A stretch of 9,303 nt of DNA. It comes from DAOPJM01 sp035399665. Its GTDB lineage: Bacteria; Bacillota; Clostridia; Christensenellales; CAG-138. Below the pieces are notes generated by a model. That model was not told where the DNA came from. It was given only the letters and a program-made list of their open reading frames with translations, and did not search any database. The translations under genes and the position numbers were made by a program. Numbering within the stretch: the first letter of the stretch is position 1; every line of letters starts with the position of its first letter. Below are positions 1-6,337 of the stretch, one piece after another. Location of the stretch: assembly GCA_035399665.1 (NCBI GenBank), contig DAOPJM010000055.1, forward strand, positions 1-9,303. Reading direction: 5' to 3'.

Positions 1-61
1 ATTAATCTCATATGCCATGTATAGCGCGGACTTCATATCGCCGTAAAGTCAAATTAAGGAC

Positions 62-90
62 TTGAAATGAAATCGGTTTTGATATATCAT
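62..90 (+). promoter_or_regulatory. Sigma-A promoter of the DUF1846 gene
   Basis: A -35 box TTGAAA (62-67) and a -10 box TATCAT (85-90) are separated by 17 bases, each matching five of six consensus positions. Transcription would start near 97, leaving a leader of about 23 bases that carries the GGAGG at 111-115. Nothing in 1-61 looks like a gene end. Confidence 0.6.
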
Positions 91-119
91 ATCGTAGTAT
101 AAGTTTTTCGGAGGGCGAC

Positions 120-1601
120 ATGAAAAAGGGTTTCGACAACGATCTTTACATTCGAACGCAGTCCGAGCATATCAAGCAGCGCATCGCTCACTTTGGGGGC
201 AAGCTCTACCTTGAGTTCGGCGGCAAACTCTACGACGACAACCACGCCGAGCGCGTTTTGCCCGGCTTCCTCCCCGACAGCAAGCTGCACATGCTTGCGA
301 GTATGAGCGATCAGGCCGAGATAGTCATCGTCATCAACTCCTATGACATAGAGAAGAACAAGCTTCGCGGCGACCTTGGGATAACCTACGACCTTGACGC
401 GCTGCGCCTCATCGACGCTTTCCGCGCCCATGGCATGTATGTCGGCAGCGTCGTTCTGACCCGCTACGCTCAACAGCCCGCCGCTCTCGTCTTTGAGAAC
501 CGCCTCTGTTCCCTCGGCATACCGGTCTATCACCATTTCACCATACCCGAATACCCCGCCAATACCGAGCTTATCCTCAGCCGCGACGGTTTTGGGCGCA
601 ACGACTTCGTTCCCACGAGCCGCCCGCTCGTCGTCGTCACCGCGCCGGGGCCGGGCAGCGGCAAGATGGCGTTCTGCCTTTCACAGATATACCAAGAGCA
701 TGAGCGCGGCGTCACCGCCGGCTACGCAAAGTTTGAGACCTTCCCCGTTTGGAATCTCCCGCTCAACCATCCCGTTAACCTTGCCTATGAGTCGGCCACC
801 ACCGACCTCAACGACGTCAACATAATCGATCCCTTCCACCTTGAGGCGTACGGCAAGACCTCCGTCAACTATAACCGCGACGTTGAGATTTTCCCCGTGC
901 TTTCCGCCATGTTCAAGCGCATATTCGGCAGCTCGCCCTATCGCTCTCCCACCGACATGGGCGTAAATATGGCGGGCTTCTGCATAACGGATGACGAGGC
1001 GGTGCGCTTCGCCGCGGGGCAGGAGATAATTCGCCGCTTCTACACGGCGCTCTGCGCACAAAAGCAGGGCATGAACAACGAAAACGAGATTGCCAAGCTT
1101 CGCGTGCTCATGGCGCAGGCCGGCATTTGCCCCGACGACAGACCCTGCGTCAAGCCCGCAAGGGATAGAGCGGTCTTAACCTCTGCGCCCGCCGCCGCAA
1201 TAGAGTTGACGGACGGCACGATTATCACGGGGCGAACCTCCGAGCTTATGGGCGCGGCCTCGGCCATGCTTCTGAACGCTTTGAAGCACTTGGGCGGTAT
1301 ACGGCATGAGCTTCGGCTGCTTGCGCCTTCCGTCATAGAGCCGATCCAAAGGCTTAAGCTTGACAACCTGCACCACAACAACCCGCATCTGCATATGGAT
1401 GAAACCCTGCTTGCTCTGTCCATCTGCTCCACAACCAACCCCACCGCAGAATTAGCACTGGCTCAGTTAGGCAAGCTCTATGGCGCCGACGTCCACAGCA
1501 CGGTTATTCTCTCATCCGTGGACTATTCGCTTATGCGCAGGCTTGGCATTAACGTCACCAGCGACCCCGCATATCAGACCAACCGCCTGTTCCACAGTTG
1601 A
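120..1601 (+). CDS. DUF1846 (UPF0371) family protein, function unknown
   Basis: This is a complete 493-residue protein of the DUF1846/UPF0371 family, recognised from its opening MKKGFDNDLY, the block around residues 191-270 (ERGVTAGYAKFETFPVWNLP and onward) and the ending with VHSTVILSSVDYSLMRRLG. Family members are about 490-500 residues long, so it is full length. No signal peptide or membrane helix is visible, so it should be cytosolic. Residues 174-183 read TAPGPGSGKM, a glycine-rich P-loop-like turn with methionine where a Walker A motif has serine or threonine. Nucleotide binding is therefore only an inference. I know of no established biochemical role for the family. The ATG is preceded by GGAGG (111-115) at four bases' distance, and a sigma-A promoter lies directly upstream. 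It appears to be a single-gene unit: the next gene starts 365 bp downstream after repeat-rich DNA. No clear terminator hairpin with a T-run follows the stop. Confidence 0.93.
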   Translation: MKKGFDNDLYIRTQSEHIKQRIAHFGGKLYLEFGGKLYDDNHAERVLPGFLPDSKLHMLASMSDQAEIVIVINSYDIEKNKLRGDLGITYDLDALRLIDAFRAHGMYVGSVVLTRYAQQPAALVFENRLCSLGIPVYHHFTIPEYPANTELILSRDGFGRNDFVPTSRPLVVVTAPGPGSGKMAFCLSQIYQEHERGVTAGYAKFETFPVWNLPLNHPVNLAYESATTDLNDVNIIDPFHLEAYGKTSVNYNRDVEIFPVLSAMFKRIFGSSPYRSPTDMGVNMAGFCITDDEAVRFAAGQEIIRRFYTALCAQKQGMNNENEIAKLRVLMAQAGICPDDRPCVKPARDRAVLTSAPAAAIELTDGTIITGRTSELMGAASAMLLNALKHLGGIRHELRLLAPSVIEPIQRLKLDNLHHNNPHLHMDETLLALSICSTTNPTAELALAQLGKLYGADVHSTVILSSVDYSLMRRLGINVTSDPAYQTNRLFHS

Positions 1602-1685
1602 TTCGAACAGTACTGAGACATTATTGGTGCAGTTAGTGAAGGCCTGCGCGGACGGATGATGATGCCAATGCAGCATGGGATAAAA

Positions 1686-1762
1686 TTAGTACATGGGCAT
1701 GTCGAAGCGCGTCAAGGGCTTGTTCACCTGAGTACATGAGACTAACTTGGTACATGGATGTC
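1686..1762. repeat. Three GTACATG repeats, possible insertion-sequence end remnant
   Basis: GTACATG occurs at 1689-1695, 1732-1738 and 1750-1756. The first and third share a longer context (TTAGTACATGGGCATGTC at 1686 and TTGGTACATGGATGTC at 1747). The last two are spaced 18 bp apart and are preceded by TGTTCACC at 1721. Repeated short words just inside a TGT terminus resemble the ends of IS21-family elements, but no transposase is present, so this is only a suggestion. Confidence 0.3.
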
Positions 1763-1789
1763 ATCCTGAGGCGGCAGCCGAAGGATCTT
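1761..1789 (-). repeat. Inverted copy of the dispersed palindromic repeat
   Basis: Read on the minus strand this is AAGATCCTTCGG, a short GC-rich centre, then CTCAGGATGA. It is the same element as the four plus-strand copies at 4443-4760. The ends ATCCT and AGGAT pair, giving a hairpin with a variable centre. Together the copies bracket pcrA in opposite orientations. Confidence 0.75.
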
Positions 1790-1966
1790 GAAACAAACTT
1801 GCGGTGAAAACCCCGCTCCCCCGCGGGATAAGCGGTTTCCCGCCGTGAGCGCCCCTTGTCTTTCAAACTTTCACCAAAACCCTCGCGATAAGCTCGGGCC
1901 GACGGCGAGGACGCGGCACGAAACGATATGCTTTTTCAAGCGGCAAACCTTAGAAAGGACGTGCTT

Positions 1967-4147
1967 ATGGACGCACAAGAAGGCCCGAACCTCTCCGTCT
2001 TGGAGGGGCTGAACGAAATCCAGCGCGAGGCCGTGACCTGCACGGAGGGCTTTGTGCGCGTTGTTGCGGGAGCCGGCAGCGGCAAGACGCGGACGCTTTC
2101 GCGCCGCTTCGCCTATCTTGTGCTGGAGCTTGGCGTTATGCCGCAAAACATCCTATGCGTGACCTTCACCAACAAGTCCGCAAACGAAATGCGCACGAGG
2201 ATACGTCAGCTGACGGGCGACAACGACACGGGCTATATCTCGACCTTCCACGGCTTTTGCGTGAGCGTGCTGCTTGAGGACAGCAACGCAGTATCATATC
2301 CGAAAAGCTTCCTTGTGCTGGACAATTCGGATATTGACGACATCCTTCAGCTCATATACGAGGAGCGGGGGCTGTCGCTTAGGGACATGACCTTCTCGTC
2401 CGCCCGCGACATGATAGAGATACGAAAGTGCGTGAGTGACGTCCTATACTACGAGGATATGATATCCATGCCGCTCGGCGCGCTCCGAGCTAAGTACCTT
2501 GATTCCGCAGAGGCGCGAGACATTATTTTCTGGGGCTACATCTATTATGAGAAGAAGTGCTTTGGACTTGACTACAACGATCTTATCAACTTCACTCTGC
2601 ATATATTTGCAACCAATGACGAGGTTCGTCTAAAGTGGCAGCAGCGTCTTGAGTATATAATGGTTGACGAATTTCAGGATATCGACCGCCCGCAGTACCG
2701 TCTGATGGAGGTTCTGTGCGACTATCACAAAAACCTTTTCGTGGTGGGCGACCCCGACCAGACTATATACACATGGCGCGGCGCCGAGATACGCTTTCTG
2801 CTCGAGTTCGACAAGCGCTTTAGTCCAACCAAGACCATCATGATGATGAGCAACTACCGCAGCACTCCGGAGATTTTGACCGTCGCGAACTCGCTCATTG
2901 ACAAGAATTCCATGCGTATAAAAAAGGAGCTTGAGCCTGTCATAAGCGGCGGCGACCCTGTAATCTGCAACCATTGTGAGACTGCCGAGAAGGAGGCGCA
3001 ATGGATCGCCGCCACTGCAAAACAGCTTCAGGAGGCGGGCGTTCCGCTTCGAGATACATGCATACTTTACCGCGCCCACTATGTTACCCGCTCCCTTGAG
3101 GACGTGTTTTTACGGTGCGGACTGCCTTACAAGATATACAGCGGGCAGCCCTTTTACGGCAGGCGCGAGGTCAAGGATGCCTTGGCCTATCTGCGTTTTT
3201 CCGCAATCAGAGACGATCTGTCCTTCCTTAGAATAGTCAACAACCCCAAGCGCGGCATGGGTGAGCGGCGTATACGTTTTCTAAAGGAATATGCAGAAAA
3301 AAGCTCGCTCTCGCTCTACGATTCTTTGAAGGCTACACAGGGCGATGAGATATTCAAGGGTACGGGTGCTTCGCGCTTTATCGCCTTTGTCGAGAGCTTC
3401 TCGGGAAGGCTGAATCTTCCGCTTCCGGAGCTGCTCGCCGCCCTCTTGGACGAGAGCGGCTATATGATTGCCATGCGCACCTCGGGTTCACAGGAGCGGC
3501 TTGACAATTTGGCGGAGCTTGTCCAGTCCGTCCATGAGTACGAGACGAGCTGCGGCGAGGAAGCCACGCTCATGGGGTATCTTTCAAGGGTCGCGCTGCT
3601 CACCAACATGGACTCCGAGAGTAAGGCCGACGCCATTCGAATGATGACCGTACACTCCGCCAAAGGGCTTGAATTTCCTTATGTATTCTTATGCGGACTG
3701 AATGAGAATATTTTTCCATCCAAGCGAACCGAGACCGTGGAGCAGATGGAGGAGGAGCGCAGGCTCTGCTTTGTCGCGATGACTCGCGCCATGAAGGGAC
3801 TGTTCATAAGCGAGGCTGCGGGCAGTGGGTATCACGGCGGATTCAGGTATCCATCACGCTTCATCTTCGACATTGACCCAAAGCTTTTGAGCTATGTTGA
3901 ACGTCCTGATGAGGGCTTGGTCAGGGGTGCGAAACGCTTTATAAAGGAGAGCGAGGAACGCATGAGAATCAAGCATGGCGGCATGGACTTTTCGGTGGGT
4001 GAGAGGGTGTATCATGAGGTGTTCGGCTCTGGGGTCATAAGCTGCGTTGACGCCGACACAGGGGCTTACACCATAGAGTTTGACAAGCTTTCAACGCCCA
4101 GACGCATAAGTGTTAAAGCGAAGCTGACAAGAGATAACAAGCGGTAA
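1967..4147 (+). CDS. pcrA: ATP-dependent DNA helicase PcrA (UvrD/Rep family, SF1A)
   Basis: This is a 3'-5' DNA helicase that unwinds DNA during repair, replication restart and transcription-coupled processes, and strips proteins from DNA. All SF1A motifs are present in the 726-residue product: Q motif around LNEIQ (15-19), Walker A AGAGSGKT (34-41), Ia FTNKSANEM (67-75), II VDEFQD (233-238), III GDPDQTIYTWRG (261-272), IV NYRSTPE (296-302), V TVHSAKGLEF (561-570) and VI EEERRLCFVAMTRA (595-608). The C-terminal block 674-707 (SVGERVYHEVFGSGV and onward) is the Tudor-like domain that in PcrA contacts RNA polymerase. The length matches PcrA/UvrD (about 720-730). The ATG at 1967 is preferred over the in-frame ATG at 1928 because AAAGGA (1954-1959) lies seven bases before it, and the extra 13 residues resemble no PcrA N-terminus. 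A hairpin terminator follows. Naming it pcrA rather than uvrD rests on the Gram-positive context. Confidence 0.95.
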   Translation: MDAQEGPNLSVLEGLNEIQREAVTCTEGFVRVVAGAGSGKTRTLSRRFAYLVLELGVMPQNILCVTFTNKSANEMRTRIRQLTGDNDTGYISTFHGFCVSVLLEDSNAVSYPKSFLVLDNSDIDDILQLIYEERGLSLRDMTFSSARDMIEIRKCVSDVLYYEDMISMPLGALRAKYLDSAEARDIIFWGYIYYEKKCFGLDYNDLINFTLHIFATNDEVRLKWQQRLEYIMVDEFQDIDRPQYRLMEVLCDYHKNLFVVGDPDQTIYTWRGAEIRFLLEFDKRFSPTKTIMMMSNYRSTPEILTVANSLIDKNSMRIKKELEPVISGGDPVICNHCETAEKEAQWIAATAKQLQEAGVPLRDTCILYRAHYVTRSLEDVFLRCGLPYKIYSGQPFYGRREVKDALAYLRFSAIRDDLSFLRIVNNPKRGMGERRIRFLKEYAEKSSLSLYDSLKATQGDEIFKGTGASRFIAFVESFSGRLNLPLPELLAALLDESGYMIAMRTSGSQERLDNLAELVQSVHEYETSCGEEATLMGYLSRVALLTNMDSESKADAIRMMTVHSAKGLEFPYVFLCGLNENIFPSKRTETVEQMEEERRLCFVAMTRAMKGLFISEAAGSGYHGGFRYPSRFIFDIDPKLLSYVERPDEGLVRGAKRFIKESEERMRIKHGGMDFSVGERVYHEVFGSGVISCVDADTGAYTIEFDKLSTPRRISVKAKLTRDNKR

Positions 4148-4162
4148 AACAATGAATGCGTT

Positions 4163-4199
4163 GGAGCGGTTCGGCTATTAGGGATGCGCTCCTTTTATT
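4163..4199 (+). terminator. Rho-independent terminator after pcrA
   Basis: GGAGCG (4163-4168) pairs with CGCTCC (4187-4192) around an 18-base loop and is followed directly by TTTTATT. It begins 16 bases after the pcrA stop codon. The stem is short and the loop long, so strength is uncertain, but position and T-run fit. Confidence 0.5.
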
Positions 4200-4208
4200 C
4201 ACCGAATA

Positions 4209-4306
4209 ATGGTGCATATATGTCCCATGTATTTGATGCCTGTTATGTGTCCACGCATAACAACAGCAATTCTTGAAACGCATGGTGCGATTATGGTACA
4301 TATATA
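4209..4306. repeat. Operator-like palindrome plus half-site, part of a 90-nt imperfect hairpin
   Basis: Bases 4209-4228 (ATGGTGCATATATGTCCCAT) are nearly palindromic: two overlapping copies of ATGGNNCATATAT on opposite strands. A third copy, ATGGTACATATAT, lies at 4293-4305. Bases 4216-4228 can pair with 4293-4305 at 12 of 13 positions. Inside that stem, ATGC (4236-4239) pairs with GCAT (4280-4283), and TGTTATG (4241-4247) pairs perfectly with CATAACA (4256-4262). This could be a regulator binding site, a structured transcript or a miniature element; the sequence does not decide. Confidence 0.4.
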
Positions 4307-4340
4307 AAGCGATAAGCAAATTACGCTTGATTAACTGCTA

Positions 4341-4425
4341 AGGATAACAATAAAAGAGGTAGATAATGATACAAACGATCAAGCGCTGCTTGCCCGTGCC
4401 GTTTACGGTGAGGAGTAATTCATGA
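4341..4425 (+). pseudogene. Possible short gene remnant with ribosome binding site
   Basis: AGAGG (4355-4359) sits six bases before an ATG (4366) that opens only a 19-codon frame, ending at 4425. In another frame, 4341-4415 reads as a peptide ending DQALLARAVYGEE before TAA at 4416. The LLARAVYGE part resembles the start of the SleB-type cell wall hydrolase domain, although starts of some sigma factors look similar. A second strong site, TGAGGAG (4408-4414), precedes an ATG at 4422 with only five codons. The best reading is debris of a gene start, followed directly by the repeat array. The match is only about ten residues and could be chance. Confidence 0.25.
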
Positions 4426-4442
4426 TTTTCAAGATTTAAGGC

Positions 4443-4760
4443 AAGATCCTTCGCGATAGCTCAGGATGCCAGTGAGGGAGGGTTGGCGGAACATTATTCG
4501 ATGACAACGGGAGGTTCGGGGGAGCGCCTCTTGACTTACAAGTTTTTAGTAAGATCCTTCGCTATGGCTCAGGATGACACGGAGGGGCGAGTGGGAGCGG
4601 GGGTTGACTTTTGAGTTTTTAGCAAGATCCTTCGCGATAGCTCAGGATGACAGCGGGGGCGGGGTGGCGGAGCATAATTGGATGACGGCGAGGGTACGGG
4701 GGAAGCGGGAGGGTGACTGTTATGTTTTTAGCAAGATCTTTCGGCGGACAAGAGGATGAT
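4443..4760 (+). repeat. Array of four dispersed palindromic repeats
   Basis: Four copies of a core that begins AAGATCCTTCGC and ends CTCAGGATGAC lie at 4443-4470, 4551-4578, 4624-4651 and 4733-4760. The fourth is degenerate. Starts are spaced 108, 73 and 109 bp apart. Copies 1 and 3 share the same longer downstream module (a GC-rich stretch, then TTGGCGGAACATTATTCG at 4482 versus GTGGCGGAGCATAATTGG at 4664), while copy 2 has a shortened one, and copies 2-4 follow a shared GTTTTTAG-type lead-in. The core can fold, with ATCCT pairing to AGGAT. The translated core (RSFAIAQDD) is familiar from spurious ORFs in many genomes, marking it as a dispersed non-coding repeat. Unequal spacing rules out CRISPR. 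Confidence 0.8.
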
Positions 4761-4777
4761 GGTGGGGGGTACAGCGC

Positions 4778-4821
4778 GAACATAAAGCGGCGACCGCCAA
4801 TGCGGTCGCCGCTTTATGTTC
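4778..4821. terminator. Perfect 20-bp hairpin, terminator of the minus-strand operon
   Basis: GAACATAAAGCGGCGACCGC (4778-4797) and its exact reverse complement (4802-4821) flank a four-base loop, CAAT. It begins 11 bases after the stop codon (4833-4835) of the last minus-strand gene. The GC-rich heart is flanked by AAAG and CTTT, so it could stop transcripts from either side, although the T-rich tail is short. It separates the sortase operon from readthrough out of the repeat array. Confidence 0.7.
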
Positions 4822-4832
4822 ATAAGGCAGCT

Positions 4833-5660
4833 TTATGCCTTCTTCTTTTTAGCCCTCGCAAGGCAGGCCGTGACAAGCACGACAAGCGACAGCGCACATA
4901 CTCCGCAGCAAACGAGCGCGGAGCCGTTGAGCGCGGCCTTCAACAGCGCGGAAAGCTGTATGCCCATGGCAGAGCCGCCCAAAGCGAGCCTTCCCGCATA
5001 GTTGGAGATGATTATCTGCAACAGCGTCAAAGCTGGTATCGCTGAGCCCAAGAATATCCCGCCCGACATAAATATCAGCCCCACCTGAAGCTTTTTCGGC
5101 ACGAACAGCAGCAGCACCGCGGCGGCCAATACCAATGGTATGAGCAGCCAAATGAGCCTCGCGCAGCCCTTGGCGTACTTGTTGGACAGCGCGTTCGTTA
5201 TCGTACCCGACGCTAAGGGGTCGGTGATGGCAAAGACGCAGCTCTCCACAGCGTCCGCGGCGTCCTCCGCGAAGTGTTCGGCGGCCTCTGCGTCACCGCC
5301 GTTGGAGACCATGTAGTCATAGAATCGTGTGGAATCAAGCTGCAAGCTCGGCGTTTGTCCGCTCTCGGACGCCGCAAACAGCGCGTCTATCGCTGTTTGA
5401 GCACAGTAGCGAACATCGGTCTCGGTAAAGAGCGGGTCAAGCTCGCCGTCAGAGAAGCCGTACAGCACACCGACGTAATCCAGATTGTCCCGAACCTCGG
5501 CAAGCATACTGTCAACATACTTGTCGCTCACGGAGTACTTTACATAGAAGCCGCTGTTCAGCAAGCAGGCCTTAAGCGCGACGGAGACCACACAAAGGCA
5601 GGTCAGCGCCGTCAAAACCAGCATCAGCAGTACCGATATGAATATTCTAAAGCCCTTCAT
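4833..5660 (-). CDS. Four-helix membrane protein in the sortase operon, function unknown
   Basis: I do not recognise this 275-residue protein. It has four hydrophobic segments: about 5-29, 168-187, 193-219 and 247-268, ending in a basic RAKKKKA tail. By the positive-inside rule the N-terminus and tail are cytosolic, and residues 30-165 form an acidic, largely soluble domain outside the cell, rich in Asp, Glu and Ala. A second short outside loop is about 220-246. The ATG overlaps the sortase stop codon as ATGA (5657-5660), and GGAGGTGA lies four bases before it, so translation is coupled to the sortase. It is the last gene of the operon and ends at a strong hairpin. The outside domain could receive, present or tether whatever the sortase handles, but that is inference from position only. 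Confidence 0.85.
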   Translation of the reverse strand: MKGFRIFISVLLMLVLTALTCLCVVSVALKACLLNSGFYVKYSVSDKYVDSMLAEVRDNLDYVGVLYGFSDGELDPLFTETDVRYCAQTAIDALFAASESGQTPSLQLDSTRFYDYMVSNGGDAEAAEHFAEDAADAVESCVFAITDPLASGTITNALSNKYAKGCARLIWLLIPLVLAAAVLLLFVPKKLQVGLIFMSGGIFLGSAIPALTLLQIIISNYAGRLALGGSAMGIQLSALLKAALNGSALVCCGVCALSLVVLVTACLARAKKKKA

Positions 5661-6337
5661 GGCGTCACCTCCAAGCCCTCTATGCGTTCACAGATCAAAG
5701 CGCAGCGCTGCGTTCGCCTGTGTCCGCCGTTGTCACGGGGATAGCAGGTGTACATGATGAGCTTGTTATCCGCGTTGCTTGCGGTAATCAGTGCGCGCTC
5801 CGTGCCGACAAAGGTCTGCATATCGGTCACGCGATAGCGATACGTTCCGTACAGCGTTTCAAGCGTGACTATCGCGCCCATGGGAGTGTCCTCAAGCTGT
5901 GCGAAATGGCGTGTGACGTGCGCGGAGATGATGCAGCGCCCCTTTTCGCCGGGGAAGGACGAGCCGAAGCTCATGCCCACGCCCACCTTGAGTATGCTCT
6001 TATCAGCGCCCAGGTACACGGGTATATCCTTTATGCTCCAGGAGCCGCCGTCCCAACTGACGTTCAGCCTTGCCCACTGCTGTCCAAAGGCCACTTCGGG
6101 AATCTCATAAAGCACGGCGGGCGCTGCGGCGGGAGTAAACTCACCCGCTGAGATAACTATCTCCTCGTTCGCGGTCTCCGCATCGTTTACGAGCAGCGAA
6201 AAGTAGGCATTCTCCTCCAGCACGTTGCCCAAAAACCAACGTGTGAAGAAGAATATGCCCACAGCACATATAATGAAGGGGATCAGCGCGAATCCATACG
6301 AAGCCCCCCGTGAGGATTTGCGTTTACTCTGTGACAT
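5657..6337 (-). CDS. Sortase family transpeptidase
   Basis: This membrane-anchored cysteine transpeptidase would cut a C-terminal sorting signal and join the protein to the cell envelope or to another protein. The 226-residue product has a basic N-terminus, one membrane helix (about 15-33) and an extracellular sortase fold. The catalytic triad is visible: His140 in CIISAHVTRHF, Cys198 in LIMYTCYP and Arg211 in QRCALICERI. The segment before His140 (VGMSFGSSFPGEKGRCII) and the TLYGTYRYRVTDMQTF strand match class D/E-like sortases. Alanine replaces the usual glycine before the catalytic histidine. The ATG at 6337 is chosen over an upstream TTG (6361) because GGAGG stands four bases before it. 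It overlaps the end of the preceding gene by 14 bases and the next gene by four, giving a tight operon. Exact class is uncertain. Confidence 0.9.
   Translation of the reverse strand: MSQSKRKSSRGASYGFALIPFIICAVGIFFFTRWFLGNVLEENAYFSLLVNDAETANEEIVISAGEFTPAAAPAVLYEIPEVAFGQQWARLNVSWDGGSWSIKDIPVYLGADKSILKVGVGMSFGSSFPGEKGRCIISAHVTRHFAQLEDTPMGAIVTLETLYGTYRYRVTDMQTFVGTERALITASNADNKLIMYTCYPRDNGGHRRTQRCALICERIEGLEVTP

Larger units (their letters stand above)
1602..1966. other. Gene-free gap with repeats upstream of pcrA
   Basis: This 365-bp gap contains no ORF with a credible ribosome binding site and no recognisable protein. It holds three GTACATG words (1689, 1732, 1750), an inverted copy of a dispersed repeat (1761-1789), and two related segments (1794-1833 and 1864-1893) sharing the order CAAACTT, AAACCC, CGC, GATAAGC. 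Small hairpins include CCGCT (1813-1817) with AGCGG (1831-1835) and CCTCGC (1881-1886) with GCGAGG (1905-1910). I found no convincing sigma-A promoter for pcrA here. Confidence 0.6.
4148..4832. other. 685-bp gene-free region between convergent genes
   Basis: No full-length gene is visible on either strand between the pcrA stop and the end of the minus-strand operon. In order it holds the pcrA terminator, a small hairpin TTATTC/GAATAA (4195-4209), AT-rich operator-like repeats (4209-4306), a ribosome binding site with a tiny ORF that may be a gene remnant (4341-4425), an array of four dispersed-repeat copies (4443-4760), and a perfect 20-bp hairpin (4778-4821). Open frames across the array are repeat translation, not genes. 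Confidence 0.7.

Noticed and set aside
1633..1866. Minus-strand open frame of 77 codons upstream of pcrA
   Set aside because: It includes the translated inverted repeat (RSFGCRLRMT), lacks a ribosome binding site and resembles no family.
1928..1966. Earlier ATG for pcrA adding 13 residues
   Set aside because: No ribosome binding site stands before 1928, while AAAGGA is well placed for the ATG at 1967.
4574..4759. Open frame of 61 codons across the repeat array
   Set aside because: Its translation contains RSFAIAQDD, the reading of the dispersed repeat core. It has no ribosome binding site and no protein-like composition.
4443..4760. CRISPR array
   Set aside because: Spacing is unequal (108, 73, 109 bp), the intervening DNA is itself repeated rather than unique, and no cas gene is present.
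4713..5045. Open frame of 110 codons from the array into the membrane protein gene
   Set aside because: It begins in the last repeat copy, crosses the 20-bp hairpin and then runs antisense to a well supported minus-strand gene.
5720..6151. Plus-strand open frames opposite the sortase gene
   Set aside because: They are antisense to a gene with an intact catalytic triad, have no promoter or ribosome binding site, and match no family.
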